DNA from: Paenibacillus dendrobii
GTDB lineage: Bacteria > Bacillota > Bacilli > Paenibacillales > Paenibacillaceae
Reading direction: 5' to 3'
NCBI RefSeq assembly: GCF_009807035.1
Contig: NZ_WUBI01000001.1
Coordinates: 1,426,001-1,490,000, forward strand
DNA: 64,000 nt
A program made the position numbers and the translations under genes. The notes below the pieces were generated by a model. The model worked only from the letters and a program-made list of their open reading frames with translations, was not told the origin of the DNA and did no database searches. Position 1 is the first letter of the stretch. Each line of letters begins with the position of its first letter. Shown here in pieces: positions 26,680-36,267 of this stretch.

Positions 26680-27353
26680 TTGTATCCAACCCCCCATAAC
26701 GTGGAGATGTAACTGCTCTCCGAATCCCGACTTGCCAGCTTGGCACGGATTTTTTTGATGTGCTCCGTGACTGTGCTCGTATCTCCGCAGGCTTCAAGCC
26801 CCCAGATCCGGTCATAAATCTGCTCCTTGGAAAATACCTGACCAGGATGCAGCGCAAGCAATTCCACGATATCGAACTCTTTAGCGGTCAAGGGAACGAC
26901 GGACTGATTCACGTGCACCTCACGGCCTTTAAGGTCAATCCGCACTACTCCGTAACGAAGCAGGGTACGCTCGACCGAATTTTCTTTTATTCTTTTGCTG
27001 CCGCGAAGATGTGCTCCAACCCGCGCTTTAAGCTCACGGAGACTGAAGGGCTTGGTAATATAATCATCGCCACCGATGGACAGCCCTTGAATACGATCTG
27101 CCTCCGTTTGTCTTGCGCTAACGAACAGGATTGGACAGTTCACCTCATCCCGGATCATCTGGCACAGCTCAAATCCGTTCATTCCAGGCATCATCACATC
27201 AAGAATAATTAAATCAGGATTCACGGACAACTTATCCAGTGCCTGAGTCCCGTCCGAAGCCGTTAATACCTGATATCCCTCGGCCGTCATCGCCTGGTCA
27301 AGCAGTGACACAATATCGGCCTCATCGTCAACAATCAATATCTTTTCCTGCAT
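26658..27353 (-). CDS. OmpR-family response regulator
   Basis: 231 residues, AGGAG eight bases before ATG 27353. The receiver domain (1-115) has the acidic pair Asp10/Glu11, phosphoacceptor Asp52 in LIILDVMMPG and the conserved Lys in DYITKPFSLRELKARV. The C-terminal winged helix has REVHVNQSVVPLTAKEFDIVELLALHPGQVFSKEQIYDRIWG. Partner kinase directly downstream. The gene starts 24 bases after the second ABC-2 permease, so the exporter and the two-component genes form one operon and autoregulation is likely. Confidence 0.95.
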   Translation of the reverse strand: MQEKILIVDDEADIVSLLDQAMTAEGYQVLTASDGTQALDKLSVNPDLIILDVMMPGMNGFELCQMIRDEVNCPILFVSARQTEADRIQGLSIGGDDYITKPFSLRELKARVGAHLRGSKRIKENSVERTLLRYGVVRIDLKGREVHVNQSVVPLTAKEFDIVELLALHPGQVFSKEQIYDRIWGLEACGDTSTVTEHIKKIRAKLASRDSESSYISTLWGVGYKWERSES

Positions 27354-27377
27354 GTCAACACTCCTGCTGCGGGTCTC

Positions 27378-28148
27378 TTACTTCACCCAGTTTCTTCGGT
27401 TCCACCAGAACATTGTAACGGCAAGACCCAAGATCATACAACCAAAAAGCGGCATGATAAAAGCATGCGAGTAGCTCCCAGCCATCCATTGAAATATCGT
27501 GGACATGCCAAACAACAAGAAGCTGAACGTGTTCGACACGTACATCGATCCGACCGCAACCCCGACCCAGCCAAGATAGCAGATGATGGGGCTTGGCAGC
27601 ACCGTGCAAATCAGACCTGTAAGACTTAACTGCGCCAGTACGATCAGCATGAACAACCCGTAGGATTCCAGGCAATACATAAAGGCACCGGCAGAGCTGT
27701 ACGAACGGTCCGGATTCAGAAATACGACCGAGTCCACGCTGGGTTTAAACAAATGTCCGAATATTTCTCCGACAGTAAAAGTGACCAAGACAAACATCCC
27801 CATGATGATAGCCAGGTTGATCCACTTGGCCGCAAACAAGCGCATAACCGAAATCGGCCGGATCAGAACCAGACGGAGCTGTCCTCCATGATACTCCCCA
27901 TTAAAGCTGTCGATCATCAGAATTGGGCCAATAATGAGCACCAGAAAAAAAGACACCTCTTTTAACAGGAACAACGAGAAATTTTGTGCGGTAAGAGGCA
28001 CCGTCGATACATTATCGAAAGCCCCCAAATTTTGCATCATCAAAAATAAGCAGTCGAGCAACACGATCCCAACAAAGATCAGCAGGCTGACCATGGTTTT
28101 TTTTCGCTTCCACATGCGCTGCCAATCGCTTTGCATGAGCTGAATCAT
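27378..28148 (-). CDS. ABC-2 type exporter permease (second subunit)
   Basis: 256 residues, AAGGAGG before ATG 28148. About six membrane helices with a cytosolic N-terminus that begins MIQLMQSDWQRMWKRKKTM, closely similar in pattern to the first permease (MMALLHSEWERLWKRK). The family signature is FNGEYHGGQLRLVLIRPISVMRLFAAKW. Two separate permeases with one ATPase resemble LanFEG-type immunity exporters for lantibiotics and other peptides. The substrate cannot be told. Spacing to the first permease is 12 bases. Confidence 0.85.
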   Translation of the reverse strand: MIQLMQSDWQRMWKRKKTMVSLLIFVGIVLLDCLFLMMQNLGAFDNVSTVPLTAQNFSLFLLKEVSFFLVLIIGPILMIDSFNGEYHGGQLRLVLIRPISVMRLFAAKWINLAIIMGMFVLVTFTVGEIFGHLFKPSVDSVVFLNPDRSYSSAGAFMYCLESYGLFMLIVLAQLSLTGLICTVLPSPIICYLGWVGVAVGSMYVSNTFSFLLFGMSTIFQWMAGSYSHAFIMPLFGCMILGLAVTMFWWNRRNWVK

Positions 28149-28160
28149 TCTTATTCCTCC

Positions 28161-29003
28161 TTATATCCAGCGGTCCGATTTGGTGAAAATCAGCCGCGAA
28201 GCTGTCATGAATACGGCTGTATAGCCGGCAATAACGCATATCATCCAAATGCCTGCATGCACTCCCTTTAGAGCATCCGCATTCGACATCATCACGGCGA
28301 TTCCGCTGAACTGTATTTCCGAGAGCGACAAATATTTAAGCATGCCGGGCAGATTCAGTCCAAGCACGCGGTTTGACATTTCAAAAACCAGCGGAAAGCC
28401 CAGCGAGCACAGCAGAAAACCCATGCCCAGACCGATGGCGGCCGTCGACGATCGCGATATCACGCCAATGCCGATGAACACGGATGCCATGCCGACAATG
28501 CTTGCGTATGCCATGCCGTAATAACGGAGCGTATACAAGATCATATCCCCATTCGGAACCGCATGGTCGTAGTAGAACAATATCTGCTGCGGTGCAGATT
28601 TGAATAACAGATATCCCGCCAACACCGCCGCGAGCAAATAAATGATAAAAAACAAAGCCATCATCAGCGCGAATGCTATCCATTTCGCCCAGAACAACTG
28701 AGAGCTGCTGTATGCCCGGAGCATAATCATCCGGAGCTGCCCGGAGCGATATTCCTCTGTAAATGAAAGGGTCAGGAGAATGAGTGCCACCACATTAAAC
28801 ACGATGATCAGCTGCTCAATCATGGCCATGACCGGAAAATTCTCCGCCGTGGTTATTTCCGGACTTCCCGGAGGAATCCCCACATTATGCCCCAAATAAT
28901 ACTTGGCTGTTGCCACAATGATGCAAGGAATGGCAATCAGAAACAGCCAGGCGATTTTCCTTTTCCACAAACGTTCCCATTCGCTGTGCAATAAAGCCAT
29001 CAT
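28161..29003 (-). CDS. ABC-2 type exporter permease (first subunit)
   Basis: 280 residues; the ATG overlaps the stop of the ATPase gene (ATGA). About six helices. The segment FTEEYRSGQLRMIMLRAYSSSQLFWAKW corresponds to the same region of the second permease, which suggests gene duplication. Together they probably form a heterodimeric channel driven by the ATPase upstream. The role in resistance or immunity to a wall- or membrane-active peptide is inferred from the module layout. Confidence 0.85.
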   Translation of the reverse strand: MMALLHSEWERLWKRKIAWLFLIAIPCIIVATAKYYLGHNVGIPPGSPEITTAENFPVMAMIEQLIIVFNVVALILLTLSFTEEYRSGQLRMIMLRAYSSSQLFWAKWIAFALMMALFFIIYLLAAVLAGYLLFKSAPQQILFYYDHAVPNGDMILYTLRYYGMAYASIVGMASVFIGIGVISRSSTAAIGLGMGFLLCSLGFPLVFEMSNRVLGLNLPGMLKYLSLSEIQFSGIAVMMSNADALKGVHAGIWMICVIAGYTAVFMTASRLIFTKSDRWI

Positions 29004-29728
29004 GAGGTCATCATCTCCACAAAATGATCTTCGAGATTACTGCTTCCGGCCATTTCCTGCCACTGTTCCTGCGTTCCTTGCCACACGAGCCTTCCTTCCT
29101 TGATGATGACAAAGCGGCTGCAAATCCGCTGCAGCTCATCCAGCAAATGACTGGATACAAAGAACGTGATGCCATGCTTTTCATTCAATTCCAGAATCAG
29201 ATTCCGCAGCTCCCGAATGCCCATCGGATCCAGCCCGTTGGCCGGTTCATCCAGAATAATCAGCTTGGGATTGCCGAGAAGCGCCTGGGCGATCCCTAAA
29301 CGCTGCTTCATCCCCAGTGAATACGTCTTGACTTTGTCCTTCCCCCGTCCAGCCAGGCCGACAATGTTCAGTACCTCGTCCACGCGTGATGCGCGCTGTC
29401 CTTTGGGAATGTTGACATGCAATTTGACCAGATTCAGCAAGTTGTCTTTGCCGGACATGTATGGAAAAAAGATCGGGGATTCCACGATGGCCCCTACTTG
29501 TCCGAGTGCCTTCTTGCGATCCCGCTGCACGTCACAGCCTTCAATGCGAATGCAACCTTCCTCAGGTTTGATCAAGCCAGTAATCATGCGGATCAGCGTC
29601 GTTTTCCCCGCGCCGTTCGGTCCGACAAAGCCGCAAACGTCGCCTTGCATAATATCAAAGGACATGTCGCCCACAAGTGTTCGCCGTCCGGCCTTTTTGG
29701 TAATATGTTCGATTTCCAGTACTTTCAT
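29000..29728 (-). CDS. ABC exporter ATP-binding protein
   Basis: 242 residues from ATG 29728, preceded by AGGAGGGG; the frame is open further upstream, but only this start has a signal. Walker A GPNGAGKTT, Q-loop followed by VGAIVESPIFFPYMSGKDNLLNL, signature YSLGMKQRLGIA, Walker B LIILDEPANGLDP and the H-loop FFVSSHLLDEL are all intact. It is the first gene of the operon ATPase - permease - permease - regulator - kinase - stalk protein. Subfamily resembles the ABC-2 exporters such as BcrA/LanF. Confidence 0.92.
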   Translation of the reverse strand: MKVLEIEHITKKAGRRTLVGDMSFDIMQGDVCGFVGPNGAGKTTLIRMITGLIKPEEGCIRIEGCDVQRDRKKALGQVGAIVESPIFFPYMSGKDNLLNLVKLHVNIPKGQRASRVDEVLNIVGLAGRGKDKVKTYSLGMKQRLGIAQALLGNPKLIILDEPANGLDPMGIRELRNLILELNEKHGITFFVSSHLLDELQRICSRFVIIKEGRLVWQGTQEQWQEMAGSSNLEDHFVEMMTS

Positions 29729-29906
29729 GTTCAATCCCCTCCTGCCATTTAGCTTAGAGGGCAATTCTAAAGAATTTATAACGTCCGCATGATTTCGAAT
29801 AATAAATAGCCTTTTTTGCATTTCTTTTCTGTGATACAATTTATTCATCCCGTTATACAAAACCATGTTCTATCTGATGAAACCGAGATCAAGGAGGAAT
29901 TCATTT

Positions 29907-30680
29907 ATGCCCATGAATTTTCACGATCCAAACAACCGCACCTCGTACACGACACGTACGGCGGATGCATCCTGGCTGAAACTTATTTCAGAACATGTCC
30001 AACTGAATGGAAGACAAGCTGTGGATATCGGCTGTGGAGGGGGAATTTACACCCGCGCATTGCTTGCGCTTGGCGCAGAGCATGTTACCGGCGTAGATTT
30101 TTCGGCTGAAATGCTGACAGGAGCACGCGGCAATCTGGCGGATGAGGACAAAGTAACCTGGATTCAGGGGGACGCCTATCATACCACGCTGACATCGGAG
30201 CAATATGACGTCGCGCTTGAAAGAGCCTTGATTCATCATCTAAAGGATTTACCCGCATGCTTCATCGAGGCTCACCGGATTTTGAAACCAGGCGGGACGC
30301 TAATCGTTCAAGACCGTACCCCTGAGGATTGTCTCCTTCCCGGCTCAAGCAGCAACATCCGCGGCTTCTTTTTCGAAAAATATCCCCGGCTTGCTGAAAA
30401 AGAGATTTCCCGAAGACACGCTGCCAAGAGCGTGACAGCAGCTCTCATGGACGGTGGGTTTCATGATATCAGAGAACTGAAACTGTGGGAAACGCGGACA
30501 AAGTATGATCATCCGGAGGTTTTGTATGAGGACTTGCGGCAGCGAACCGGCCGATCCATTCTGCACGAATGCTCTGAAACGGAGCTGGAGGAGCTCATTT
30601 CTTATATCTCCGGCAAAATAAAAGGATCCCCCTCTATCCTTGAGAAGGATCCATGGACCATCTGGCTGGCCAAGGCTTAA
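29907..30680 (+). CDS. Class I SAM-dependent methyltransferase
   Basis: 257 residues from ATG 29907, nine bases after AAGGAGG; the frame is open further upstream without such a signal. Motif I VDIGCGGGIYTRALLALG, motif II-like HVTGVDFS, motif after strand 4 YDVALERALIHHL and RILKPGGTLIVQDR are present. The pattern is that of a small-molecule (UbiE/COQ5-like) methyltransferase, substrate unknown. An extended -10 element (TGATACAAT, 29832-29840) lies in the divergent region shared with the exporter operon. Confidence 0.88.
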   Translation: MPMNFHDPNNRTSYTTRTADASWLKLISEHVQLNGRQAVDIGCGGGIYTRALLALGAEHVTGVDFSAEMLTGARGNLADEDKVTWIQGDAYHTTLTSEQYDVALERALIHHLKDLPACFIEAHRILKPGGTLIVQDRTPEDCLLPGSSSNIRGFFFEKYPRLAEKEISRRHAAKSVTAALMDGGFHDIRELKLWETRTKYDHPEVLYEDLRQRTGRSILHECSETELEELISYISGKIKGSPSILEKDPWTIWLAKA

Positions 30681-30690
30681 AGCTTTCATT

Positions 30691-31692
30691 TTATTTTTCG
30701 GGCAGCTCATCCTCAAACGGAAACAGCAGCTTCTGGTTTTCATTGGTGTACATATTGTATTTGGTGATCACTTTGGAGCCCGTATCCAGCACTTTATCCA
30801 CCTTCTGGCCTTTAATGACGCTGACTGCTGTTTTGACAGCCAAATATCCCATGTTAAAAGGCCTCTGGATCACCGTGGCCTGAATGACATCCCGGTCGAT
30901 CAATCTGATCTCGCTGTTGGAATTGTCAAAGCCGATCAAGCTCACCTTGCTCTGAAGCCCGAGGTTCAGGATCGCCTTGCCCGCGCCCACCGTCGAAGGC
31001 TCGTTTAAGGCAACAATACCGCGTATTTCCGGCTGTTTCAGCAGCAGATCTCGTGTCATTTCATAGGATTTTTGGACCTGCCCATCACTGAAAATCGTAT
31101 GGTTGATATTCGTGAACCCGCTGGCTTCAAGCTCGTCTCTGACTCCCTTTTCGCGATCCAGAGAGGTCCCTGTTCCTTGGATGTAGCTTACAATGGCGAT
31201 TTTCTCGTCAGGATTGACATGCTCTTTCAGCAAACGGGCCGATTTCCGGCCGGCTTCATAATTATCGGTTGCGATAAAGCTTCGGGATAAATCGCCTTGT
31301 ACATCCGAATCCACCATAATCAGCGGAATGCCTGCATTCACAACTTTTGTCGCGGCAGGAACCAGCTTGATATAATCGCTGGCAGCCAGCATGATGGCGT
31401 CCGGTTTGGTTGCTATGGCCTCATCGAGGATACGGATTTGACCCTCCACGTCCACTTCGGTCTCCGCCCCCATAATCCGGATGTCCGCACCAAACTCCTT
31501 GGCGGCCGTCATAACCCCCTGCTGCATGACGACCCAAAACTCGATGCTTGGGTCGATGCTTTTAGGAATGTAGATGATAAGTGGCTTTTTGGGATGAAGG
31601 GATTGAGTCATTGCCTTGTAGCCGCCCCAGACTGCGATCAGCAGCCCAACCAGCAGGAGACTAACCAGTATCCATTTTCCCCGTTGTCTCAT
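30691..31692 (-). CDS. Membrane-anchored sugar-binding protein (RbsB-like), sensor partner candidate
   Basis: 333 residues from ATG 31692, with GGAGG nine bases upstream inside the end of the histidine kinase gene. An N-terminal hydrophobic helix (WILVSLLLVGLLIAVWGGY) without a lipobox Cys anchors the protein instead of a lipid. The rest is a type I periplasmic sugar-binding fold (IYIPKSIDPSIEFWVVMQQGVMTAAKEFGADI, IPLIMVDSDV, LIGFDNS). It overlaps the YesM-type kinase gene by 32 bases and lies at the end of the operon. This suggests that it feeds ligand information to the kinase, while the lipoprotein made upstream delivers the sugar to the permease. Confidence 0.85.
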   Translation of the reverse strand: MRQRGKWILVSLLLVGLLIAVWGGYKAMTQSLHPKKPLIIYIPKSIDPSIEFWVVMQQGVMTAAKEFGADIRIMGAETEVDVEGQIRILDEAIATKPDAIMLAASDYIKLVPAATKVVNAGIPLIMVDSDVQGDLSRSFIATDNYEAGRKSARLLKEHVNPDEKIAIVSYIQGTGTSLDREKGVRDELEASGFTNINHTIFSDGQVQKSYEMTRDLLLKQPEIRGIVALNEPSTVGAGKAILNLGLQSKVSLIGFDNSNSEIRLIDRDVIQATVIQRPFNMGYLAVKTAVSVIKGQKVDKVLDTGSKVITKYNMYTNENQKLLFPFEDELPEK

Positions 31693-33466
31693 CACCCTTC
31701 ACCTCCATGTTCAAATATGGAATTCGCAGCGTTACTACCGTGCCTTCTTCACGTTCACTCTCATAATGCAACCCGTAATCATGTCCGAAATATAGCTGAA
31801 TCCGGTGGTTTACATTGGCTACGCCTACGCCATTGCTGCTACCTGCAGTACCTGGTTTATCCATTAAAATCGTGCGCAGCTGCTCGGGGTCCATCCCCTC
31901 ACCATCGTCAGTAATCGTAATCACAATCGCGTCATTTTCCTTCCAACCACTGATCCGAATGTGGCCTGTATCCGGTTTGGGCTTGATCCCATGGTAAATG
32001 GCATTTTCCACAATCGGCTGCAGTACCAACTTCAAAATCGGAGACCCCAGAATATGATCATCCACATCGATATCATAGGTGAACTTTTTCCTGTAACGTC
32101 TGCTTTGAATAGTTAGGTAGCTGCGGATGTGGTCCAGTTCCACCGAAACCGGAACAAGCTCTTCCCCTTTGCTGATACTGGAACGAAGCAGTCTTGAAAG
32201 CGCTGTCGTCATTTCGACCACGTCATCCACTTTTCCGGATTCCGCCATCCAGATGATGGAGTCCAGCGTATTATACAGAAAATGCGGCTGGATCTGCGAC
32301 TGCAGCGCCTTCAGCTCACTGCGTCTTTTCATCTCCTGTTCCTGCACAATCTGGTTCATCAGCTCTTTGATGCGGGAGATCATCAGATTAAACGTACGGG
32401 CAAGCTTGCCGATCTCATGGGTCCCTTCAATATCAACGCGAATGTCGAAGTTGCCCCGCTCCGCCTTTTTCATATGCATCTCCAGATTCTTCAACGGTTT
32501 GGTCAACGCATAAGACAGAAAAATGGATATGGTCAACGCAAAGATCAGGCATAGAACCCCCCATAGAGCAGCAGAATTCTGCATTTGGCGTTTGTTCTCG
32601 ATCAGTTCGTCGGGATAAGTGACCGCAACGATTTTCCAGCCAAAGGATGTGGTGGCCACCGTGTAAATTTTGCTTTCCTCAGCCTTACCGAGCTTGATAC
32701 TCCCCGACTGCATATCCAGCACGGTTTGCATCTTCTCGTTTTTGAGCTCGGAATGAATTAGTTGCTGCTGAGGATGATATACCAAATCGCCGGATGGAGA
32801 AACAATGAACACATAGCCGCGCTCACCGAGTTCGATTTGTCTGCATAAATCGTTAATGACATTATAATTGAGATCTACGAGCAGTATGCCCTCTTGTGAA
32901 CGGCTGCTCACCGGAAGTTTGCGGCTGATAGATACAACCCAGCGATACTGATCCTCGAAAATATGCTGTACATGCGAAGGAGACACGACTTCACCGGAAG
33001 AGGTCAATGCGAGTTTATACCAATCCTGCTGCATCCACTCCGATTTGGATTTCATGACCGCATGGGACTGATCCGAGACGAAATCCCCTTCCTTATTCAC
33101 GTACAAGATCGAAGCGATATCCTTCCGCGACTGAACCACGGAACGCAAGTATTGGCTGGCGCCCCGTTTTAAGGATTCATCTGATTCTCTTTCGGCCTGG
33201 GTTGCATCTACAAACCGCATTAAGTCACGGCTGGATATCACGAGTGATGCAATACTCTCCATATTGCCGATATAAGTCTGAATATTCACTTTTACCTGTT
33301 GGACCAGCTGCGAGGTCTTCTGAATTGAGCTGTTCGTTACCGCGGTTGAAGACAATCGGTAGGACGAAAAACTCAAAATGACAGTCGTACACAAAATCAG
33401 ACAAGAAAAGGCAATAGCGATATTCATATGGATGCTGCGGCGCCGGAATAAACTCATGAGTTTCAT
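31661..33466 (-). CDS. YesM-type sensor histidine kinase
   Basis: 601 residues; ATG overlaps the stop of the response regulator by one base (TGATG), AGGAG seven bases before. Two membrane helices (about 14-37 and 290-315) enclose a long Cache-like extracellular domain. HAMP (LTKPLKNLEMHMKKAERGNFDI) is followed by the His_kinase segment LQSQIQPHFLYNTLDSIIW and a HATPase domain (VLQPIVENAIYHGIKP, DDGEGMDP). This is the YesM family, which controls sugar utilisation in Bacillus and Paenibacillus. Partner: the AraC-type response regulator just upstream. Confidence 0.93.
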   Translation of the reverse strand: MKLMSLFRRRSIHMNIAIAFSCLILCTTVILSFSSYRLSSTAVTNSSIQKTSQLVQQVKVNIQTYIGNMESIASLVISSRDLMRFVDATQAERESDESLKRGASQYLRSVVQSRKDIASILYVNKEGDFVSDQSHAVMKSKSEWMQQDWYKLALTSSGEVVSPSHVQHIFEDQYRWVVSISRKLPVSSRSQEGILLVDLNYNVINDLCRQIELGERGYVFIVSPSGDLVYHPQQQLIHSELKNEKMQTVLDMQSGSIKLGKAEESKIYTVATTSFGWKIVAVTYPDELIENKRQMQNSAALWGVLCLIFALTISIFLSYALTKPLKNLEMHMKKAERGNFDIRVDIEGTHEIGKLARTFNLMISRIKELMNQIVQEQEMKRRSELKALQSQIQPHFLYNTLDSIIWMAESGKVDDVVEMTTALSRLLRSSISKGEELVPVSVELDHIRSYLTIQSRRYRKKFTYDIDVDDHILGSPILKLVLQPIVENAIYHGIKPKPDTGHIRISGWKENDAIVITITDDGEGMDPEQLRTILMDKPGTAGSSNGVGVANVNHRIQLYFGHDYGLHYESEREEGTVVTLRIPYLNMEVKGDETTGKMDTG

Positions 33467-35067
33467 CAATGAATGCTCTCCTGCTGCTGCCGGTATTCTT
33501 TCGGAGTCTTGCCTGTATTCCTCTTGAAAAGGACGCTGAAATACTGAGGGTCGCTGTACCCTACCTTCTCGGCAATCTCATAGCTTTTCAGGCGGGTCGT
33601 ACGGAGGAGTTCCATCGCTTTTCCCATCCGGATACGGGTCACGTATTCCACAAAGGTGCCGCCGGTATGCTGTTTAAACAAGGAACTGAAGTAGCTGGCG
33701 CTCATATACAGGTGACTGCAAACCTGCTGGAGCGACAATGTTTCATCGTGATAGTTGGCCCGGATATATCCCTCTGCTGTATCCATTTGGGAGCGGATAT
33801 GGCTGGATCGGTGTTCCGTCAAGCTCATCATTATACCGCGGCTGATATCTTCAATCCACGACTGCGCCTCATCGAGTGTACGGAATGACCCTACCCTGGA
33901 AAAAGCGTCCGCCGGAATCAGGCTGGCATCGCTGAGGCCGGTCTCTTCCGCATGCTTCATCATGGCGATCAGAATTCGATACAAAATGCTGTGGCATCTG
34001 ACCACCGAGACGCCGCCTGTTCTTAGCTCCTGGAACCATTCCTGAAAAACGCCGGAAACCTGATTCAACTTGCCTGTTTTCAAGGAGCTGATAAGCTGCT
34101 GTTCCCAGTCGGACGTATAGGATGGGATGGATTGACCGAATTCCACGTCTTGGATGGATATGACCCTTCCTTCCCCCAGCAAAAAAGTATAATCCAAAGA
34201 TGAAAGCGCTTCCTGATAAGAAGCTGAAATATCCTCAAGCGCGTCACATTTCCTGCCTATTCCAATGGATGAGGGTAGCCTGATGTATTTATCCAGACTG
34301 TTTCTGGCTTGATCCGCAACCCGCTGCGCCTTCAGCTCCAGTTGTTCAGGATTGCCTTGGAGAATTACGGCCAAACGGTCATCCCGGGTCCGAAAAGCAA
34401 TGCCGCTCCCTTCTTGCTCCAACTGTTCCTGAACAATATTGTAGGCGGCATACTGCAGCAGTTCTTGTTCATCCCGCAGCTCCCGTTTTCCGCGTGTTTG
34501 ATCAATATCGATCACCAATGCAATATATGCGGGTCCGCTCAGCCGAATATGAAAATACTCAAGCTTCCGATGCAGCATCTCCTTGCTGATCCGTGTAAAA
34601 ACAAGCCTTTCCATAAATCTCTCGCGCAAAAGAGGCAAACTCTCGTTCAGCTGCATGCGCAGCTGGCTTAAATTACGACGCTGCTCCCGTTCCGTGTCCA
34701 ATTCGACTTTCATTTGGAGCATCAGGGAAGTAAATTCGCGGGCATTGATCGGCTTAAGCAAATATTCCTGTACCCGATGCGTAATCGCTTGCTTCGCGTA
34801 TTCAAAGTCCTCGTAGCCGGTAATAATGACCACCTTCATGTCCCGGTACTGTTCACTGACGATGCGTGCAAGCTCCAACCCGTCCATGAACGCCATGCAG
34901 ATATCGGTAACGATCAGGTCCGGACGCTCGCAATCTATGGCCTCAAGAGCATCCCGTCCATTGTCATATTCGCCGATCAGTTCAAAACCGCAGTCGTTCC
35001 AGGAGATTTTATTGCGTATACCCTCGCGTACCTCGTCTTCATCATCAATCAAGATTACCTTGTACAC
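33466..35067 (-). CDS. YesN-type response regulator, receiver plus AraC helix-turn-helix
   Basis: 533 residues from GTG 35067 (AGAGGGGGAG upstream; a longer frame upstream has no signal). The receiver domain carries Asp55 in PDLIVTDICMAFMDG. A long middle region (about 130-420) separates it from the C-terminal AraC domain with two helix-turn-helix motifs (LSLQQVCSHLYMSASYFSSLF; KSYEIAEKVGYSDPQYFSVLFKRNTGKTPKEYR). Members activate sugar transporter and hydrolase operons; the natural target here is the ABC importer immediately upstream, to which the gene is linked across a hairpin. Confidence 0.93.
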   Translation of the reverse strand: MYKVILIDDEDEVREGIRNKISWNDCGFELIGEYDNGRDALEAIDCERPDLIVTDICMAFMDGLELARIVSEQYRDMKVVIITGYEDFEYAKQAITHRVQEYLLKPINAREFTSLMLQMKVELDTEREQRRNLSQLRMQLNESLPLLRERFMERLVFTRISKEMLHRKLEYFHIRLSGPAYIALVIDIDQTRGKRELRDEQELLQYAAYNIVQEQLEQEGSGIAFRTRDDRLAVILQGNPEQLELKAQRVADQARNSLDKYIRLPSSIGIGRKCDALEDISASYQEALSSLDYTFLLGEGRVISIQDVEFGQSIPSYTSDWEQQLISSLKTGKLNQVSGVFQEWFQELRTGGVSVVRCHSILYRILIAMMKHAEETGLSDASLIPADAFSRVGSFRTLDEAQSWIEDISRGIMMSLTEHRSSHIRSQMDTAEGYIRANYHDETLSLQQVCSHLYMSASYFSSLFKQHTGGTFVEYVTRIRMGKAMELLRTTRLKSYEIAEKVGYSDPQYFSVLFKRNTGKTPKEYRQQQESIH

Positions 35068-35118
35068 CGGCGCTCCCCCTCTATTCCGACTAACAGCATC
35101 CATTATTCTATTAACTGT

Positions 35119-35169
35119 AAATAGCATAACAGAGACTGCCTCCATTGCGCAGCCTCTACTATGCTATTT
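35119..35169 (-). terminator. Imperfect hairpin between the binding-protein gene and the two-component genes
   Basis: Arms beginning AAATAGCATA and ending TATGCTATTT pair over about 20 bases with a few mismatches. There is no long T run, so it is more likely an attenuator or mRNA-stability element that lets the transporter genes be expressed more than the regulator genes. Confidence 0.55.
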
Positions 35170-35200
35170 CCTACCGCTATGTTTCATCCATGATTGGAAA

Positions 35201-36178
35201 TTACTCGTACAGAAGAGGTTTAATTTCTTCCGAATCAATATTGGATTTATCATACCAGTGGAATCCCGTGTCGATATCTTTCTCGACTTTTTCGCCTTTC
35301 ATGGCCATAACCGCTGCCTTCACTGCCTGGTAGCCAATGCCGATCGGATCTTGGGTAACCGCACCTGCCATCGTTCCGTTGCGGATCGCATCCGTTTGCT
35401 GCTTACCGGAATCATAACCAATGACGACGATCTTCCCGCTCTTCTTCATTTCACTGACCGCATTTGCAACGCCGATGGCCGAACCTTCATTGGCGCCGAA
35501 GAAACCTTTTAGATCCGGATGGGCCTGCATAATGGCTTTGGCCAAGTCGGTCGATTTCAACTGATCCCCGCCGCCGTATTGAATATCTACAATTTTGATG
35601 TTCGGATATTTGCTTTCGATTTGTTCTTTGAACCCGTCGCGGCGGTCCACGCCCGTACGGCTGGTCTGATCATGTACGACTAACGCGATTTCGCCGGATT
35701 CGCCGATCAGCTCCGCCATTTTGTCGGCGGCAAGCGCAGCTGCTGCCTTGTTATTCGTTGCTGCCGTTGCAACAGGGATATCGCTGTCCACGCCCGAGTC
35801 AAAGCCGATTACAGGGATGTTATTCGCTTTAGCCTTTTCCAACAATGGAACGGCTGCTTTGCTGTCCAAGGCCGCAAATGCGATCGCGCTAGGTTTTTTA
35901 TCCAGAGCGGTCTGGAGCATTTCAATTTGTTTGTCGACCTGCGTTTCCGTTTCCGGCCCTTCAAAGGTAATCTCCACGTCGAATTCCTTGGCCGCTTTCT
36001 CCGCACCGGATTTAACGGCTTGCCAGAATTGATGCTGGAATCCCTTCGAGATTACCGGAATATAAGGCTTCCCTGAGCTCGCTGCCTTATCGCCCCCACC
36101 GCTGCCGCACGCGCTCACCATGAGCATGGTTGCCAACATACCGCACAGCAGGATCATCTTCGTTTGCTTTTTCTTCAT
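35201..36178 (-). CDS. Sugar ABC transporter substrate-binding lipoprotein (RbsB-like)
   Basis: 325 residues, AAGGGGG before ATG 36178. Lipoprotein signal with lipobox VSAC (Cys24), then the type I sugar-binding fold: PYIPVISKGFQHQFWQAVKSGAEKAAKEFDVEI, NIPVIGFDSGVDSDIPVATAATNN, KGFFGANEGSAIGVA. It delivers the sugar to the permease encoded 89 bases upstream. The specificity cannot be read from sequence; ribose/galactose/xylose-like pentoses or hexoses are typical of the family. Confidence 0.93.
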   Translation of the reverse strand: MKKKQTKMILLCGMLATMLMVSACGSGGGDKAASSGKPYIPVISKGFQHQFWQAVKSGAEKAAKEFDVEITFEGPETETQVDKQIEMLQTALDKKPSAIAFAALDSKAAVPLLEKAKANNIPVIGFDSGVDSDIPVATAATNNKAAAALAADKMAELIGESGEIALVVHDQTSRTGVDRRDGFKEQIESKYPNIKIVDIQYGGGDQLKSTDLAKAIMQAHPDLKGFFGANEGSAIGVANAVSEMKKSGKIVVIGYDSGKQQTDAIRNGTMAGAVTQDPIGIGYQAVKAAVMAMKGEKVEKDIDTGFHWYDKSNIDSEEIKPLLYE

Positions 36179-36267
36179 TCCAATACCCCCTTGTTTTCAT
36201 TCGGAAATTTAGTCATTTTCATATTTCATATGCAAGCTCCCTAGGAAGGGAGGTGATACTGTTTTTA

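Noticed and set aside
30615..30670. Hairpin with two GGATCC sites at the end of the methyltransferase gene as a terminator of the sugar operon
   Set aside because: Only a six-base stem can be formed, and the T run is broken; too weak to call, although it lies between convergent genes.
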